64,000 nucleotides of DNA, taken from the NCBI RefSeq assembly GCF_003477705.1, contig NZ_QUDV01000002.1:265998-329997 (forward strand), in the 5' to 3' direction. Within the stretch, counting starts at the first letter, position 1; each line of letters opens with the position of its first letter. The notes beneath the pieces are model-generated. The model saw only the letters and a list, made by a program, of their open reading frames with translations, was not told where the DNA came from and ran no database searches. The DNA comes from Dorea sp. AF36-15AT. GTDB taxonomy: Bacteria > Bacillota > Clostridia > Lachnospirales > Lachnospiraceae. Below, piece after piece: positions 51,227 to 60,116 of this stretch. A program made the translations under genes and the position numbers.

Positions 51227-51951
51227 CATTGGACAGCTCAGGACTTGTGGCGAGTGTAGCTGTTGTAGAAAAGGATGGAGAAGAGACAAGTACCATCGCA
51301 GAATATACAGTTAATTATAAGAAGACACATTCTCAGACGTTACTGCCTATGTTGGATGAGATTGCGCACATGACAGAACTGGATCTGAATACGGTAGATG
51401 CCATTGCAGTAGCGGGAGGACCGGGATCATTTACCGGACTTCGAATTGGATCTGCGACGGCGAAGGGTTTGGGACTTGCGCTGAAAAAGCCATTGATCCA
51501 TATCCCGACTCTGGAAGGACTTGCGTATAATCTCTGGGGAACAGATAAGATCGTGTGTCCGATCATGGATGCAAGACGCGGTCAGGTATATACTGGAATT
51601 TATGAATTTGACGGTAATGAATTACGTGTGCTGGAAGATCAGATGGCGGTCAGTATTGAAGAACTGGGTGAGAAGTTGAAACAGTATAGCAGACCAGTTG
51701 TTTTCCTGGGAGATGGAGTGCCGGTATTCAGGAAAAGACTCGTGACAGAGATTATGCCAGAGTCTGATCTACATTTTGCACCTGCATCTATGAATCGTCA
51801 GAGAGCAGCTTCGGTAGGAAGCCTGGCGATCCGCTATTATGAAGAAGGCAAGACGGAGACGGCGGTGGAACATCAGCCGGATTATCTCCGTGTATCACAG
51901 GCAGAACGTGAGCGCGCGGAAAGAGAACGTGCGAAACAGGAGGCAAGATAA
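51214..51951 (+). CDS. tsaB: tRNA threonylcarbamoyladenosine complex protein TsaB
   Basis: A 245-residue ASKHA-fold scaffold of the t6A complex. Family marks: ILALDSSGLVASVAVV, NYKKTHSQTLLPMLDEI, IAVAGGPGSFTGLRIGSATAKGLGLAL and PIMDARRGQVYTGIYEF. It overlaps tsaE and is followed by rimI 1 base after its stop. The C-terminus is a charged Arg/Glu-rich tail. Confidence 0.94.
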   Translation: MRILALDSSGLVASVAVVEKDGEETSTIAEYTVNYKKTHSQTLLPMLDEIAHMTELDLNTVDAIAVAGGPGSFTGLRIGSATAKGLGLALKKPLIHIPTLEGLAYNLWGTDKIVCPIMDARRGQVYTGIYEFDGNELRVLEDQMAVSIEELGEKLKQYSRPVVFLGDGVPVFRKRLVTEIMPESDLHFAPASMNRQRAASVGSLAIRYYEEGKTETAVEHQPDYLRVSQAERERAERERAKQEAR

Positions 51952-51952
51952 T

Positions 51953-52393
51953 ATGTTTTGTATCCGTAGAATGCGGGAAGAAGATCTTGCGGATGTGGCA
52001 AGGCTTGAAAAAGAGATATTTTCAGATCCATGGAGTGAGAATGCAATCAGAGAAAGCATGGAACAGTCGCAGACGCTGCTTTTGTCAGCACTGGAGGATG
52101 GTGTACTGGTTGGCTATCTGATTGTTTATTATGTATTGGAAGATGGAGAGATTGCCCGTATTGCGGTAGAATCGGACTTTCGCAGAAACGGTGTAGCTTC
52201 TCGTTTGTTGAAAGAACTGGCGTTTATCTGTGCGGACAATGGTGTAAATAAATTACTGCTAGATGTTCGGGAAAGCAACGAATCAGCAAAAGCTTTTTAT
52301 AAGAAAAAGGGGTTTGTCCTGGATGGCGTGCGGAAAAATTATTATACAAATCCGACAGAAAATGCGATTCTTATGAGTCTGGAACTGTTGTGA
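51953..52393 (+). CDS. rimI: Ribosomal protein S18 alanine N-acetyltransferase
   Basis: A 146-residue GNAT enzyme. The acetyl-CoA site is VESDFRRNGVASRLLKEL, and FYKKKGFVLDGVRKNYY is typical of RimI. The place between tsaB and tsaD is the usual one in Firmicutes. I use ATG 51953, 1 base after the tsaB stop. The longer frame from 51839 lies inside tsaB. Confidence 0.92.
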   Translation: MFCIRRMREEDLADVARLEKEIFSDPWSENAIRESMEQSQTLLLSALEDGVLVGYLIVYYVLEDGEIARIAVESDFRRNGVASRLLKELAFICADNGVNKLLLDVRESNESAKAFYKKKGFVLDGVRKNYYTNPTENAILMSLELL

Positions 52394-52496
52394 CAGGTGG
52401 CAATAAAGGAAAGAGTTCCCACTAGGATAACGTCTGGGCGATGGTTATAATGTAGGCGTAAGACGATATACAGTTTATAACAACAGGAGGAATCGT

Positions 52497-52730
52497 ATGC
52501 GCAAATATGGGATGAAAGAAACGAAAGAAATTAAAAAAATTATCTGTAATAAATGTGGAAGGGAAATTACAGCTGTGAATGGATTGCTCAGCGAAGACGT
52601 GCTGTCTGTAGAAAAACGCTGGGGCTATTTTTCCAGAAAGGACAACCGGGTAGACAGATTTGATCTGTGTGAAGATTGCTATGATGAGATGGTTGCTGCA
52701 TTTTTACTTCCACCGGAAAGTAGAGGATAG
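52497..52730 (+). CDS. Small zinc-ribbon protein of unknown function
   Basis: A 77-residue protein with CNKCGREI and LCEDCYDEM, two cysteine pairs fit for zinc. The middle (YFSRKDNRVDRFDLCEDC) resembles small zinc-ribbon proteins common in Lachnospiraceae. Good AGGAGG site. It lies 1 base before rnz, within the t6A/RNA processing operon. Confidence 0.75.
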   Translation: MRKYGMKETKEIKKIICNKCGREITAVNGLLSEDVLSVEKRWGYFSRKDNRVDRFDLCEDCYDEMVAAFLLPPESRG

Positions 52731-52731
52731 A

Positions 52732-53643
52732 ATGTTAGATGTATGTTTGCTGGGAACCGGCGGTATGATGCCGCTTCCTTACAGATGGCTCACTTCTTTG
52801 ATGGTGCGTTATAATGGCAGCAGTCTGCTGATCGACTGTGGCGAGGGTACGCAGATTGCCATCAAAGAAAAAGGATGGAGCTTTAAGCCGATCGATGTGA
52901 TCTGCTTTACGCATTATCATGGAGATCATATCAGTGGGCTTCCGGGACTATTGCTTACTATGGGCAATGCAGATCGGAAGGAACCACTTACCCTGATTGG
53001 ACCGAAAGGTCTGGAGCGGGTTGTAGGCGCCCTGCGCGTCATTGCGCCGGAACTGCCATTTCAGATTATATATAAGGAAATCAAAGGTCCGGAAGAGACG
53101 TTCGAGATGAATGGTTACCGCCTGAAGGCGTTTCGTGTAAATCACAACGTATTGTGTTATGGATATACAATGGAGATTGACCGTGCAGGCAAGTTTGATG
53201 TCAGCCGGGCAGAGGCAGCAGAGATTCCAAGGAAATACTGGGGAGTTCTGCAGCGTGGTGAGACCGTGGAAGAGGATGGGAGAATCCTGACTCCGGATAT
53301 GGTACTTGGACCGGCCAGAAAAGGTCTCAAGATCGCTTATGCAACGGATACCAGACCGACCGAGTCGATTCTGGAGAATGCAAAGCATGCCGATTTATTT
53401 ATCTGTGAAGGCATGTATGGAGAGAAGGATAAGTTAAAGAAAGCAAAAGAATATAAGCATATGACATTTTATGAGGCGGCTGAACTTGCGAAGGCGGCAG
53501 AGGTAAAAGAAATGTGGCTGACTCATTACAGTCCGTCATTGAATCGACCGGAGGAGTACCTGAAGGATGCACGGGATATTTTTGGAAATACAGTGGCATC
53601 AAGAGATGGACAGTCCGTTGAACTTGTATTTGAGGAGGCATAA
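52732..53643 (+). CDS. rnz: Ribonuclease Z
   Basis: A 303-residue metallo-beta-lactamase-fold endonuclease that trims tRNA 3' ends. The metal motif is [12 protein letters not shown], preceded by [10 protein letters not shown]. The distal histidines and Asp are in [20 protein letters not shown] and LTHYSP. I use ATG 52732, as the frame from 52660 lies in the zinc-ribbon gene. The two tRNA-Ser genes in this window do not encode CCA, so RNase Z would be needed for their maturation. Confidence 0.93.
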   Translation: MLDVCLLGTGGMMPLPYRWLTSLMVRYNGSSLLIDCGEGTQIAIKEKGWSFKPIDVICFTHYHGDHISGLPGLLLTMGNADRKEPLTLIGPKGLERVVGALRVIAPELPFQIIYKEIKGPEETFEMNGYRLKAFRVNHNVLCYGYTMEIDRAGKFDVSRAEAAEIPRKYWGVLQRGETVEEDGRILTPDMVLGPARKGLKIAYATDTRPTESILENAKHADLFICEGMYGEKDKLKKAKEYKHMTFYEAAELAKAAEVKEMWLTHYSPSLNRPEEYLKDARDIFGNTVASRDGQSVELVFEEA

Positions 53644-53644
53644 T

Positions 53645-54673
53645 ATGGAAGAAAAAAAAGATTTGCTGATTCTGGCAATCGAAAGTTCCTGTGATGAAAC
53701 GGCTGCGGCTGTTGTGAAAAATGGCAGAGAAGTATTGTCTAATGTGATCTCTTCGCAGATTGCGCTGCATACGTTGTATGGTGGCGTGGTGCCGGAGATT
53801 GCATCCAGAAAGCATATTGAAAAGATTAATCAGGTGATCGAAACAGCACTTGATGAGGCAAAGGTTACATTGGATGACATTGACGCCATTGGTGTAACTT
53901 ATGGACCGGGACTTGTGGGAGCGCTTCTGGTCGGTGTGGCTGAGGCAAAAGCAATCGCTTATGCGGCCAGAAAACCTTTGATCGGTGTACACCATATTGA
54001 AGGACATATTGCTGCAAATTTTATTGAACACAAAGAACTGGAACCGCCGTTCCTCTGTCTGGTGGTGTCCGGTGGACATACACATCTGGTGTGTGTGAAA
54101 GATTATGGAGAATTTGAGATTCTGGGACGCACAAGAGATGATGCGGCAGGTGAGGCATTTGACAAAGTGGCCCGGGCTATCGGACTTGGATATCCGGGAG
54201 GTCCGAAGATTGATAAAGTGTCAAAAGAAGGCAATCCTGATGCAATTGAATTTCCAAGAGCGCACATGGGAGATACGCCATACGATTTCAGTTTCAGTGG
54301 TGTGAAGTCGGCGGTGCTCAATTATCTGAATGGATGTAAGATGAAAGGCGAGACCTGGAATCAGGCGGATGTTGCTGCTTCATTCCAGAAAGCTGTTACA
54401 GATGTACTGGTGGCTAACTCTATGCAGGCAGTGAAAGAATACGGACTTCGTAAGTTTGCAATCGCCGGCGGAGTGGCATCGAACAGTGCGCTTCGCAGTG
54501 CTATGAAAGAGGCCTGTGAAAAGAACGATATTGATTTTTATTATCCGTCTCCGATATTCTGTACGGACAATGCGGCGATGATCGGCGTGGCAGCATACTA
54601 TGAGTACCTGAAGGGAACCCGTCATGGATGGGATCTGAATGCAGTACCGAATCTGAAGCTGGGGGAACGATAG
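53645..54673 (+). CDS. tsaD: tRNA threonylcarbamoyladenosine transferase TsaD
   Basis: A 342-residue metal-dependent transferase, the catalytic subunit for t6A37. Metal ligands are in [12 protein letters not shown]. Other marks are [61 protein letters not shown] and [12 protein letters not shown] use ATG 53645, 1 base after the rnz stop. The frame from 53567 lies inside rnz. Confidence 0.95.
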   Translation: MEEKKDLLILAIESSCDETAAAVVKNGREVLSNVISSQIALHTLYGGVVPEIASRKHIEKINQVIETALDEAKVTLDDIDAIGVTYGPGLVGALLVGVAEAKAIAYAARKPLIGVHHIEGHIAANFIEHKELEPPFLCLVVSGGHTHLVCVKDYGEFEILGRTRDDAAGEAFDKVARAIGLGYPGGPKIDKVSKEGNPDAIEFPRAHMGDTPYDFSFSGVKSAVLNYLNGCKMKGETWNQADVAASFQKAVTDVLVANSMQAVKEYGLRKFAIAGGVASNSALRSAMKEACEKNDIDFYYPSPIFCTDNAAMIGVAAYYEYLKGTRHGWDLNAVPNLKLGER

Positions 54674-54676
54674 GAC

Positions 54677-55378
54677 ATGAAGGACAGATGTACTGCGATC
54701 GTACTTGCGGCAGGGCAGGGAAAACGTATGAAAAGCAAAGTGAAGAAGCAATTTTTGAGCATAGCAGGAAAGCCTATCGTGTATTATGCGCTGCAATGTT
54801 TTGAGAAAGCATCATTCATTAACAATGTTATTCTGGTAACCAGCGAGGATTGTGTGGACTATTGTCAGAAAAAGATAGTAGAAAAATATGGATTTCGAAA
54901 AGTAGAAAAAGTAGTTGTTGGCGGGAAGGAGCGGTATGATTCCGTGTATGCCGGTCTGCTGGCCTGCGGAGAAACGGATTATGTATATATCCATGACGGT
55001 ATCCGCCCGTTCATCACCAGAGATATTTTGGAGAGAGCTCTGGATGGAGCCAGAGAGACTGGTGCATGTGTGGTTGGAATGCCTTCTAAGGATACGGTGA
55101 AGATTGTTGATAAAGAACAATTTGTTACAAAAACGCCAAAAAGAGCCCGTGTGTGGGCGGTCCAGACGCCGCAGGTTTTTCGTTATTCAATTATCAGACA
55201 GGCACATGAAAAAGCACGGCTTGGAAGAATGGACGGAGTAACGGATGATTCGATGCTGGTGGAAAAATATGGTGACTGTAAAGTAAAAATGGTAGAAGGA
55301 TCCTATGAAAATCTAAAGATAACAACGATGGAGGATCTGTTTGTTGCGGAAGTTATACTGAGGGGAAATGAATTGTAA
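54677..55378 (+). CDS. ispD: 2-C-methyl-D-erythritol 4-phosphate cytidylyltransferase
   Basis: A 233-residue MEP-pathway enzyme that joins MEP and CTP to CDP-methylerythritol. The nucleotide site is IVLAAGQGKRMKSKVKKQFL. VVVGGKERYDSVYAGL, IHDGIRPFI and WAVQTPQVF are conserved blocks. It starts 3 bases after tsaD. A DXR-like enzyme, which in some bacteria makes MEP, is encoded 3.3 kb downstream in the glucitol-class PTS operon. Confidence 0.93.
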   Translation: MKDRCTAIVLAAGQGKRMKSKVKKQFLSIAGKPIVYYALQCFEKASFINNVILVTSEDCVDYCQKKIVEKYGFRKVEKVVVGGKERYDSVYAGLLACGETDYVYIHDGIRPFITRDILERALDGARETGACVVGMPSKDTVKIVDKEQFVTKTPKRARVWAVQTPQVFRYSIIRQAHEKARLGRMDGVTDDSMLVEKYGDCKVKMVEGSYENLKITTMEDLFVAEVILRGNEL

Positions 55379-55425
55379 ACATTGGGGCGTGTAGACGAGA
55401 AGTGTTATCTTTGTTAGATAATTAT

Positions 55426-55477
55426 CAATTGTTACAAAAGCATTGAACAATTGTAAAAATGGAATTGTGAGAAATGG
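55426..55477. promoter_or_regulatory. Repeated CAATTGT motif, candidate SorC operator
   Basis: CAATTGT occurs at 55426 and again at 55448, two helical turns apart, and GAATTGT follows at 55462. The copies carry similar flanks (TACAAAA, AAAAAT, GAGAAAT). They lie just upstream of the promoter of the SorC-type regulator. Confidence 0.45.
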
Positions 55478-55508
55478 TAAACTTTTACAAATATTCAACT
55501 CGAATCTA

Positions 55509-55537
55509 TTGAAGTTGAGGTAAATATGTACTAAGAT
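55509..55537 (+). promoter_or_regulatory. Candidate promoter of the SorC regulator
   Basis: TTGAAG, a 17-bp spacer and TAAGAT, about 28 bases before the start. Confidence 0.45.
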
Positions 55538-55564
55538 TTAGGAGAAGAAAGCGAGAAGATCTGG

Positions 55565-56530
55565 ATGAAGAAAATTGTAGATGATTGGCGGCTGATATAT
55601 AAAGTTTGTAGCTTGTATTACGAAGATGATATGCGTCAGCAGGAAGTCAGTGATTATCTGGGAATTTCCAGAGCTACAGTGTCGCGTATGCTTCAGAAAG
55701 GAAAAGAAAGTGGGATTGTCCGTGTAGAGGTGATTAATCCTGTACAGTTTTCCTACAACAAGCTAGAAAAGGCATTGGAACGCAAATATGGTCTGAAAGA
55801 GGTTATTGTCGTAGAAAGCAGTGCACTGGATACTAAGACGGAGTCGGTATCGCGTATGTATGAGCGGGCAGCTCTTTATCTTTCGCAGTTCTTCAAAGAT
55901 GGGGACTGGATCGGAGTAACCATGGGACATACGCTTCACAATATCGTGAAGACGAACCGGGCGTTTGAAAAAGATAAGAAGCTGATGTTTGTACCGATTG
56001 TCGGAGGTATTGGACAGAGCACGATTGATAAGGTGGATGTGCAGAGTAATCGTATTGCACAGGAGTTCTCCAGAAAGTTTGGAGGGACTTATACACAGTT
56101 CCTGTCGCCGGCAGTTTTTTCAGAGCAGAAAGCAATGGAGTATTTTCTGAAAGAGAAGTCGATAAGTTACATATTTGATGATTTTCAGAAGTTAGATACG
56201 CTGATCATGGGAATCGGCATTCCACAACGAGTGGAATCAACACTGGTTCGGGCAGGGTATATTACAGGTGAGAACCTGGAAAAGTTTGCCCGAGACGGAA
56301 TGGCAGGAGATATCGCATTGCATTTCTTTGATGAAGATGGGGCTACTGAGAAGTTTCGTGCATTTAATGACCGTGTAGCAGGTATGCCGTTGGAGATGAT
56401 GAAAAAAGTCAGAAACAGAATTGGCATAGCGGGAGGCGAGAACAGAGCTGAAGCTATCAGAGGAGCGATTAAGGGTGGATTCATCAATATGTTAATTACG
56501 AATATTGATGCAGCAGAGAAGTTGCTTTGA
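55565..56530 (+). CDS. SorC/DeoR-family sugar-binding transcriptional regulator
   Basis: A 321-residue regulator. The N-terminal HTH is VCSLYYEDDMRQQEVSDYLGISRATVSRMLQKGKESGIVRVEV. The C-terminal sugar-phosphate-binding domain has DWIGVTMGHTLHNIV and ends GIAGGENRAEAIRGAIKGGFINMLITNIDAAEKLL, all typical. It stands before the glucitol-class PTS operon, which it probably controls in response to a phosphorylated polyol. Confidence 0.92.
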   Translation: MKKIVDDWRLIYKVCSLYYEDDMRQQEVSDYLGISRATVSRMLQKGKESGIVRVEVINPVQFSYNKLEKALERKYGLKEVIVVESSALDTKTESVSRMYERAALYLSQFFKDGDWIGVTMGHTLHNIVKTNRAFEKDKKLMFVPIVGGIGQSTIDKVDVQSNRIAQEFSRKFGGTYTQFLSPAVFSEQKAMEYFLKEKSISYIFDDFQKLDTLIMGIGIPQRVESTLVRAGYITGENLEKFARDGMAGDIALHFFDEDGATEKFRAFNDRVAGMPLEMMKKVRNRIGIAGGENRAEAIRGAIKGGFINMLITNIDAAEKLL

Positions 56531-56674
56531 TAATATTATTTTAGATATATAAATGAATAGCGAAAGCCGGGTGGATTTTGCAGTCAAGGGCCCAGACATG
56601 TGAACGAAGCCGGACAAGCTGTGATCATTATATATAAAGTAGGATACTATAAATGAGTAAATGGAGGAGAGACT

Positions 56675-57193
56675 ATGGAAGCTATTTCTAATGTAGCAAG
56701 TGGATTTATTGGTCTATTTCAGGCAGGTGGAGAAACATTTATGGGCTGGGTTACCGGCATCATTCCGCTTGTAGTGTGCTTGATGACAGCGGTAAATGCT
56801 ATCATCAAACTTGTAGGTACAGAGAAAGTTGAGAATTTCGCTCAGAAAATTACGAAGTATATGATTCTTCGGTACACATTACTTCCTTTAATGGCAGTAT
56901 TCTTCCTGGCAAACCCGGCATGTTATACATTCGGACGTTTCCTGGATGAGAAGTACAAACCGGCATTTTATGATGCAGCAGTAAGTTTTGTACATCCTAT
57001 TACAGGACTTTTCCCACATGCAAACGCTGGTGAGCTTTTTGTATGGACAGGTATTTCAGCAGGTGTTGCTGAGGCTGGTTATGCAACTGCTGGTCTTGCA
57101 GTAAGATATTTCCTTTGTGGTCTGGTAGTTATCCTGATCCGTGGTATCTTGTGTGAGAAATTGTACGCGTCAATGGCAAAGAAGAGTGCTTAA
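56675..57193 (+). CDS. srlA: PTS EIIC, glucitol/sorbitol class
   Basis: A 172-residue membrane subunit of the Gut family. GFIGLFQAGGETFMGWVTGIIPLVVCLMTAVNAIIKLVG at the N-terminus and the LRYTLLPLMAVFFLANPACYTFGRFLDEKYKPAFYDAA block are typical of GutA/SrlA. It is the first gene of the second PTS operon. Strong AGGAGAG site. The symbol denotes family membership only; the substrate may not be sorbitol. Confidence 0.92.
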   Translation: MEAISNVASGFIGLFQAGGETFMGWVTGIIPLVVCLMTAVNAIIKLVGTEKVENFAQKITKYMILRYTLLPLMAVFFLANPACYTFGRFLDEKYKPAFYDAAVSFVHPITGLFPHANAGELFVWTGISAGVAEAGYATAGLAVRYFLCGLVVILIRGILCEKLYASMAKKSA

Positions 57194-57214
57194 TTAGTTG
57201 GAGGAGGTAGAATC

Positions 57215-58210
57215 ATGTATAAATCTATTACTATTAAAGCTGGATCAGGCGGATGGGGCGGTCCTCTGACTATTACCCCTACAGAAAAATGCCACAAAAT
57301 CTTAAATGTTACAGGTGGAGGAATTACACCGGTAGCACAGAAGATTGCAGATATGACTGGAGCAGAAGTTGTCGATGGATTCAAGACAGGATGCCCGGAT
57401 GATGAAGTTATGGTAGCAGTTGTTGACTGTGGCGGAACAGCACGTTGTGGTGTGTATCCTAAGAAGGGTATCTTTACTGTTAACCTTACACCGGTTGGAC
57501 AGTCAGGACCTCTTGCACAGTATATTCAGCCTGAGATCTATGTATCTGGTGTTACAGAGTCAGATCTGTTCCTGGCTGATGGCTCAGAGGTTGAGGCAGC
57601 GGCGGAGAAGCAGGTAGCTAAGACTGAAGCTAAGACAAAAGAGCAGGCTAAAGCAGATGTTGCAGCAGCTCAGGCTGGTCAGAAACAGGGTATCGTAGTT
57701 CGCATTGGTAAGGGCGTTGGTAATGTTGTAAATAAATTCTTTGCAGCAGGTCGTGAGACAATCGACATGGTTATCAAGAATATCCTTCCATTCATGGCAT
57801 TTACAGCTACATTGCTTGGTATTATCAGCGCTAGTGGACTTGGTGATATTATCGCCAACACAATCGCTCCGCTGTGTGGAACACTTCCGGGAATGCTTGT
57901 TATTTCCTTTATTTGTGGATTGCCATTCCTGTCACCGATTCTGGGACCTGGAGCTGTTATTGCACAGGTTGTTGGTACTCTGCTTGGAGCGCAGTTCGCA
58001 ACAGGTGCTATTCCTGCTAAGTATGCACTTTGCGCATTATTCGCAATCGATGCACAGGTTGGTGGAGACTTCGTACCGGTTGGACTTTCACTTGGAGAAG
58101 CAGAGCCAGAGACAATTGAGCTTGGTGTTCCGGCTGTACTGTTTGAGCGTATGATCACAGGACCTTTATCTGTACTGCTTGCATTCGTATTCAGTATTGG
58201 AATGTTCTAA
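57215..58210 (+). CDS. srlE: PTS EIIBC, glucitol/sorbitol class
   Basis: A 331-residue subunit. The EIIB domain (about 1-125) begins YKSITIKAGSGGWGGPLTI and has the likely phosphocysteine Cys72 in VDCGGTARCG. An Ala/Lys/Glu-rich linker (about 128-155) leads to a membrane EIIC domain with four or so helices, including FICGLPFLSPILGPGAVIAQVVG and DAQVGGDFVPVGLSLGEAEPETI. The linker looks like a coiled or flexible hinge. Confidence 0.92.
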   Translation: MYKSITIKAGSGGWGGPLTITPTEKCHKILNVTGGGITPVAQKIADMTGAEVVDGFKTGCPDDEVMVAVVDCGGTARCGVYPKKGIFTVNLTPVGQSGPLAQYIQPEIYVSGVTESDLFLADGSEVEAAAEKQVAKTEAKTKEQAKADVAAAQAGQKQGIVVRIGKGVGNVVNKFFAAGRETIDMVIKNILPFMAFTATLLGIISASGLGDIIANTIAPLCGTLPGMLVISFICGLPFLSPILGPGAVIAQVVGTLLGAQFATGAIPAKYALCALFAIDAQVGGDFVPVGLSLGEAEPETIELGVPAVLFERMITGPLSVLLAFVFSIGMF

Positions 58211-58255
58211 TTCTGAACGAAATATCATTCAGCTTGAAAAGAAGGAGACATTTAA

Positions 58256-58627
58256 ATGAAATTTCAGGTAACAATCGTAGGACATGGTGCAGAAGCACTT
58301 GAGTTTTTAAATGACTCAGATAACAGTTTTTTCATTCTCTTTAACGAGAATGCGCCGGAAGAACTGGCAGAGATTTCTGTGTTACATACAATTTCTGCAG
58401 TTTATAAAGAACCGGCACCTGGTGATACCATGAAGATTGGTGATAAGGAGTTCAAGATCACTGCAGTTGGTGTGGAAGCTCCATATACACTGAGAGAACT
58501 GGGACACTGCACTGTCAACTTTGGCGGCGGCGAAGAAGCCGCACTTCCGGGATGCATTATGCTGGAAGGCTCTGAGAAAGTAACTGTGGAGGATCTGCAG
58601 GCCGGAACAGAGATTTCTATATACTAA
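58256..58627 (+). CDS. srlB: PTS EIIA, glucitol/sorbitol class
   Basis: A 123-residue EIIA. The phosphorylated residue is probably His44 in ISVLHTISAVY. GHCTVNFGGGEEAALPGCIML is the conserved C-terminal block. It takes phosphate from HPr for SrlE. Good AAGGAG site. Third gene of the operon. Confidence 0.9.
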   Translation: MKFQVTIVGHGAEALEFLNDSDNSFFILFNENAPEELAEISVLHTISAVYKEPAPGDTMKIGDKEFKITAVGVEAPYTLRELGHCTVNFGGGEEAALPGCIMLEGSEKVTVEDLQAGTEISIY

Positions 58628-58665
58628 TCAATTAAATTCATAACATAAGTAAGGAGAGATGAGTT

Positions 58666-59985
58666 ATGCTTAACATGGACAAAAAACTTCTTAAAAGAGA
58701 AGAAGAAGGCAAAGTTATTCGCGTAGGTATCGTAGGAGCAGGACAGATGGGCCGTGGAATGGTTACACAGATGGTTCTTATGAAAGGTATTACACCGGCA
58801 ATCGTATCTGATATCAAGATCGAGAATGCTGTACACGCGTTTAAATATGCTGAAGTTCCGGACGAAGAAATCGTAGAAGCTAAGACATTAGAGGAAGCTA
58901 ATGCAGCTATGGAAGCTGGTAAATATGTTGCTTGTGAGGATGCTAATTTCGTATCTCAGGCTAACCTTGTTGAATGTGTGATTGATGCAACTGGTGTACC
59001 GGATGTTGGAGCTAAAGTAGCTACTGATGCTATGAGAAATAAAAAGCATGTTGTAATGCTGAATGTTGAGACAGATGTTGTTATTGGACCATACCTGAAG
59101 AAACTTGCGGAAGAAGAAGGCGTTATCTACACAGGATCTGATGGAGATGAGCCGGGTGCAGTTATGCATCTGTATAGCTTCGCTAAAGCAATGGGCCTGA
59201 ACGTAGAAGTTATGGGTAAAGGAAAGAATAACAAGATCGACTACGATTGTAACCCTGATACAGTTCTTGAAGAGGCTACTCGTCGTAAAATGAGTCCTAA
59301 GATGCTTTGCGCATTCAAAGATGGTACAAAGACAATGGTAGAGATGACTGCTATGTCTAACTATACAGGACTGATCCCGGATGTTATCGGAGGACATGGT
59401 CCAAAGACAGCTCCTGGAACAGAAGGTATCAAAGAGCTGAACGAGATCTTCAAACTGAAAGAAGATGGTGGTATCCTGAACAAACACGGCGTAGTAGAAT
59501 ACGTTAATGGAATTGCTCCGGGAGTATTCGTAACAGTATCTACACCAAATGCAGAGATCGCATACCAGCTTGGATATCATAGCATGGGACCTGGACCACT
59601 GTGGACACTGTATCGTCCATATCACCTCTGCAACCTTGAGACACCTCTGTCAGTTGCAAGAGCAGTAATCGAAGGCGATGCAACATGTGTAGCTAAAGAT
59701 GGTCTGGTATCTGAGTGTATTACAAGAGCTAAGATCGATCTGAAGGCTGGACAGACTATCGATGGTATCGGTGGATACACAACACACGGATCAATTGCTA
59801 CAGCAGAAGAGTCTAACGCTAAGGGATATGTGCCATTCGGTCTTGTTACTAAGAATGCAGTTATGAAACAGGATGTTAAGAAGGGTACTCTGATCACATA
59901 TGATATGATTGATCTGGATAAGACAACTCTGATTTACAAGCTGAGAAAAGAACAGGATGCAATGTACGGAAGACACGTACTGTAG
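58666..59985 (+). CDS. DXR-like (DRL-type) NAD(P)-dependent oxidoreductase with SAF domain
   Basis: A 439-residue protein. It begins with a Rossmann motif RVGIVGAGQMGRGMVTQMV of the homoserine-dehydrogenase-like type, then a central catalytic region (GSDGDEPGAVMHLYSFAKAMGLNVEVMGKGKNN), and ends with a SAF domain (about 360-430). This layout matches the DRL family, of which the Brucella member makes methylerythritol phosphate in place of DXR. Here the gene takes the position that sorbitol-6-phosphate dehydrogenase has in srl operons. A polyol-phosphate oxidoreductase for a tetritol or branched tetritol is my inference. Confidence 0.75.
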   Translation: MLNMDKKLLKREEEGKVIRVGIVGAGQMGRGMVTQMVLMKGITPAIVSDIKIENAVHAFKYAEVPDEEIVEAKTLEEANAAMEAGKYVACEDANFVSQANLVECVIDATGVPDVGAKVATDAMRNKKHVVMLNVETDVVIGPYLKKLAEEEGVIYTGSDGDEPGAVMHLYSFAKAMGLNVEVMGKGKNNKIDYDCNPDTVLEEATRRKMSPKMLCAFKDGTKTMVEMTAMSNYTGLIPDVIGGHGPKTAPGTEGIKELNEIFKLKEDGGILNKHGVVEYVNGIAPGVFVTVSTPNAEIAYQLGYHSMGPGPLWTLYRPYHLCNLETPLSVARAVIEGDATCVAKDGLVSECITRAKIDLKAGQTIDGIGGYTTHGSIATAEESNAKGYVPFGLVTKNAVMKQDVKKGTLITYDMIDLDKTTLIYKLRKEQDAMYGRHVL

Positions 59986-60031
59986 TCCATAATATTAAAA
60001 GATATTAAATACCTACAATACCATAATAATA

Positions 60032-60098
60032 CCGGGAAAGGGTAGATGACCTGGGAGTCCTTTCAGCGATACGTAAGGCTGATGGGGCTCCTTCCCGG
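60032..60098 (+). other. Unexplained structured RNA element before gutM
   Basis: Nested complementary arms: CCGGGAA (60032-60038) with TTCCCGG (60092-60098), GGAGTCC (60054-60060) with GGGCTCC (60085-60091, two-G-U type pairing allowed) and TCAGC (60063-60067) with GCTGA (60078-60082). A small AGG...CCT hairpin lies on the 5' side. The structure ends 5 bases before the gutM ribosome site. No known riboswitch class was recognised. Confidence 0.5.
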
Positions 60099-60116
60099 CT
60101 ATAGGAGGAAGTGTGC

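Noticed and set aside
56531..56674. Structured RNA between the SorC regulator and the PTS genes
   Set aside because: GCCGG occurs twice as a direct repeat, but no convincing stem could be built. Only A+T-rich promoter-like sequence is seen near 56630-56660.
60032..60098. THF or other known riboswitch before gutM
   Set aside because: Only GTAGATGA matches; the other conserved blocks of the THF class are absent.
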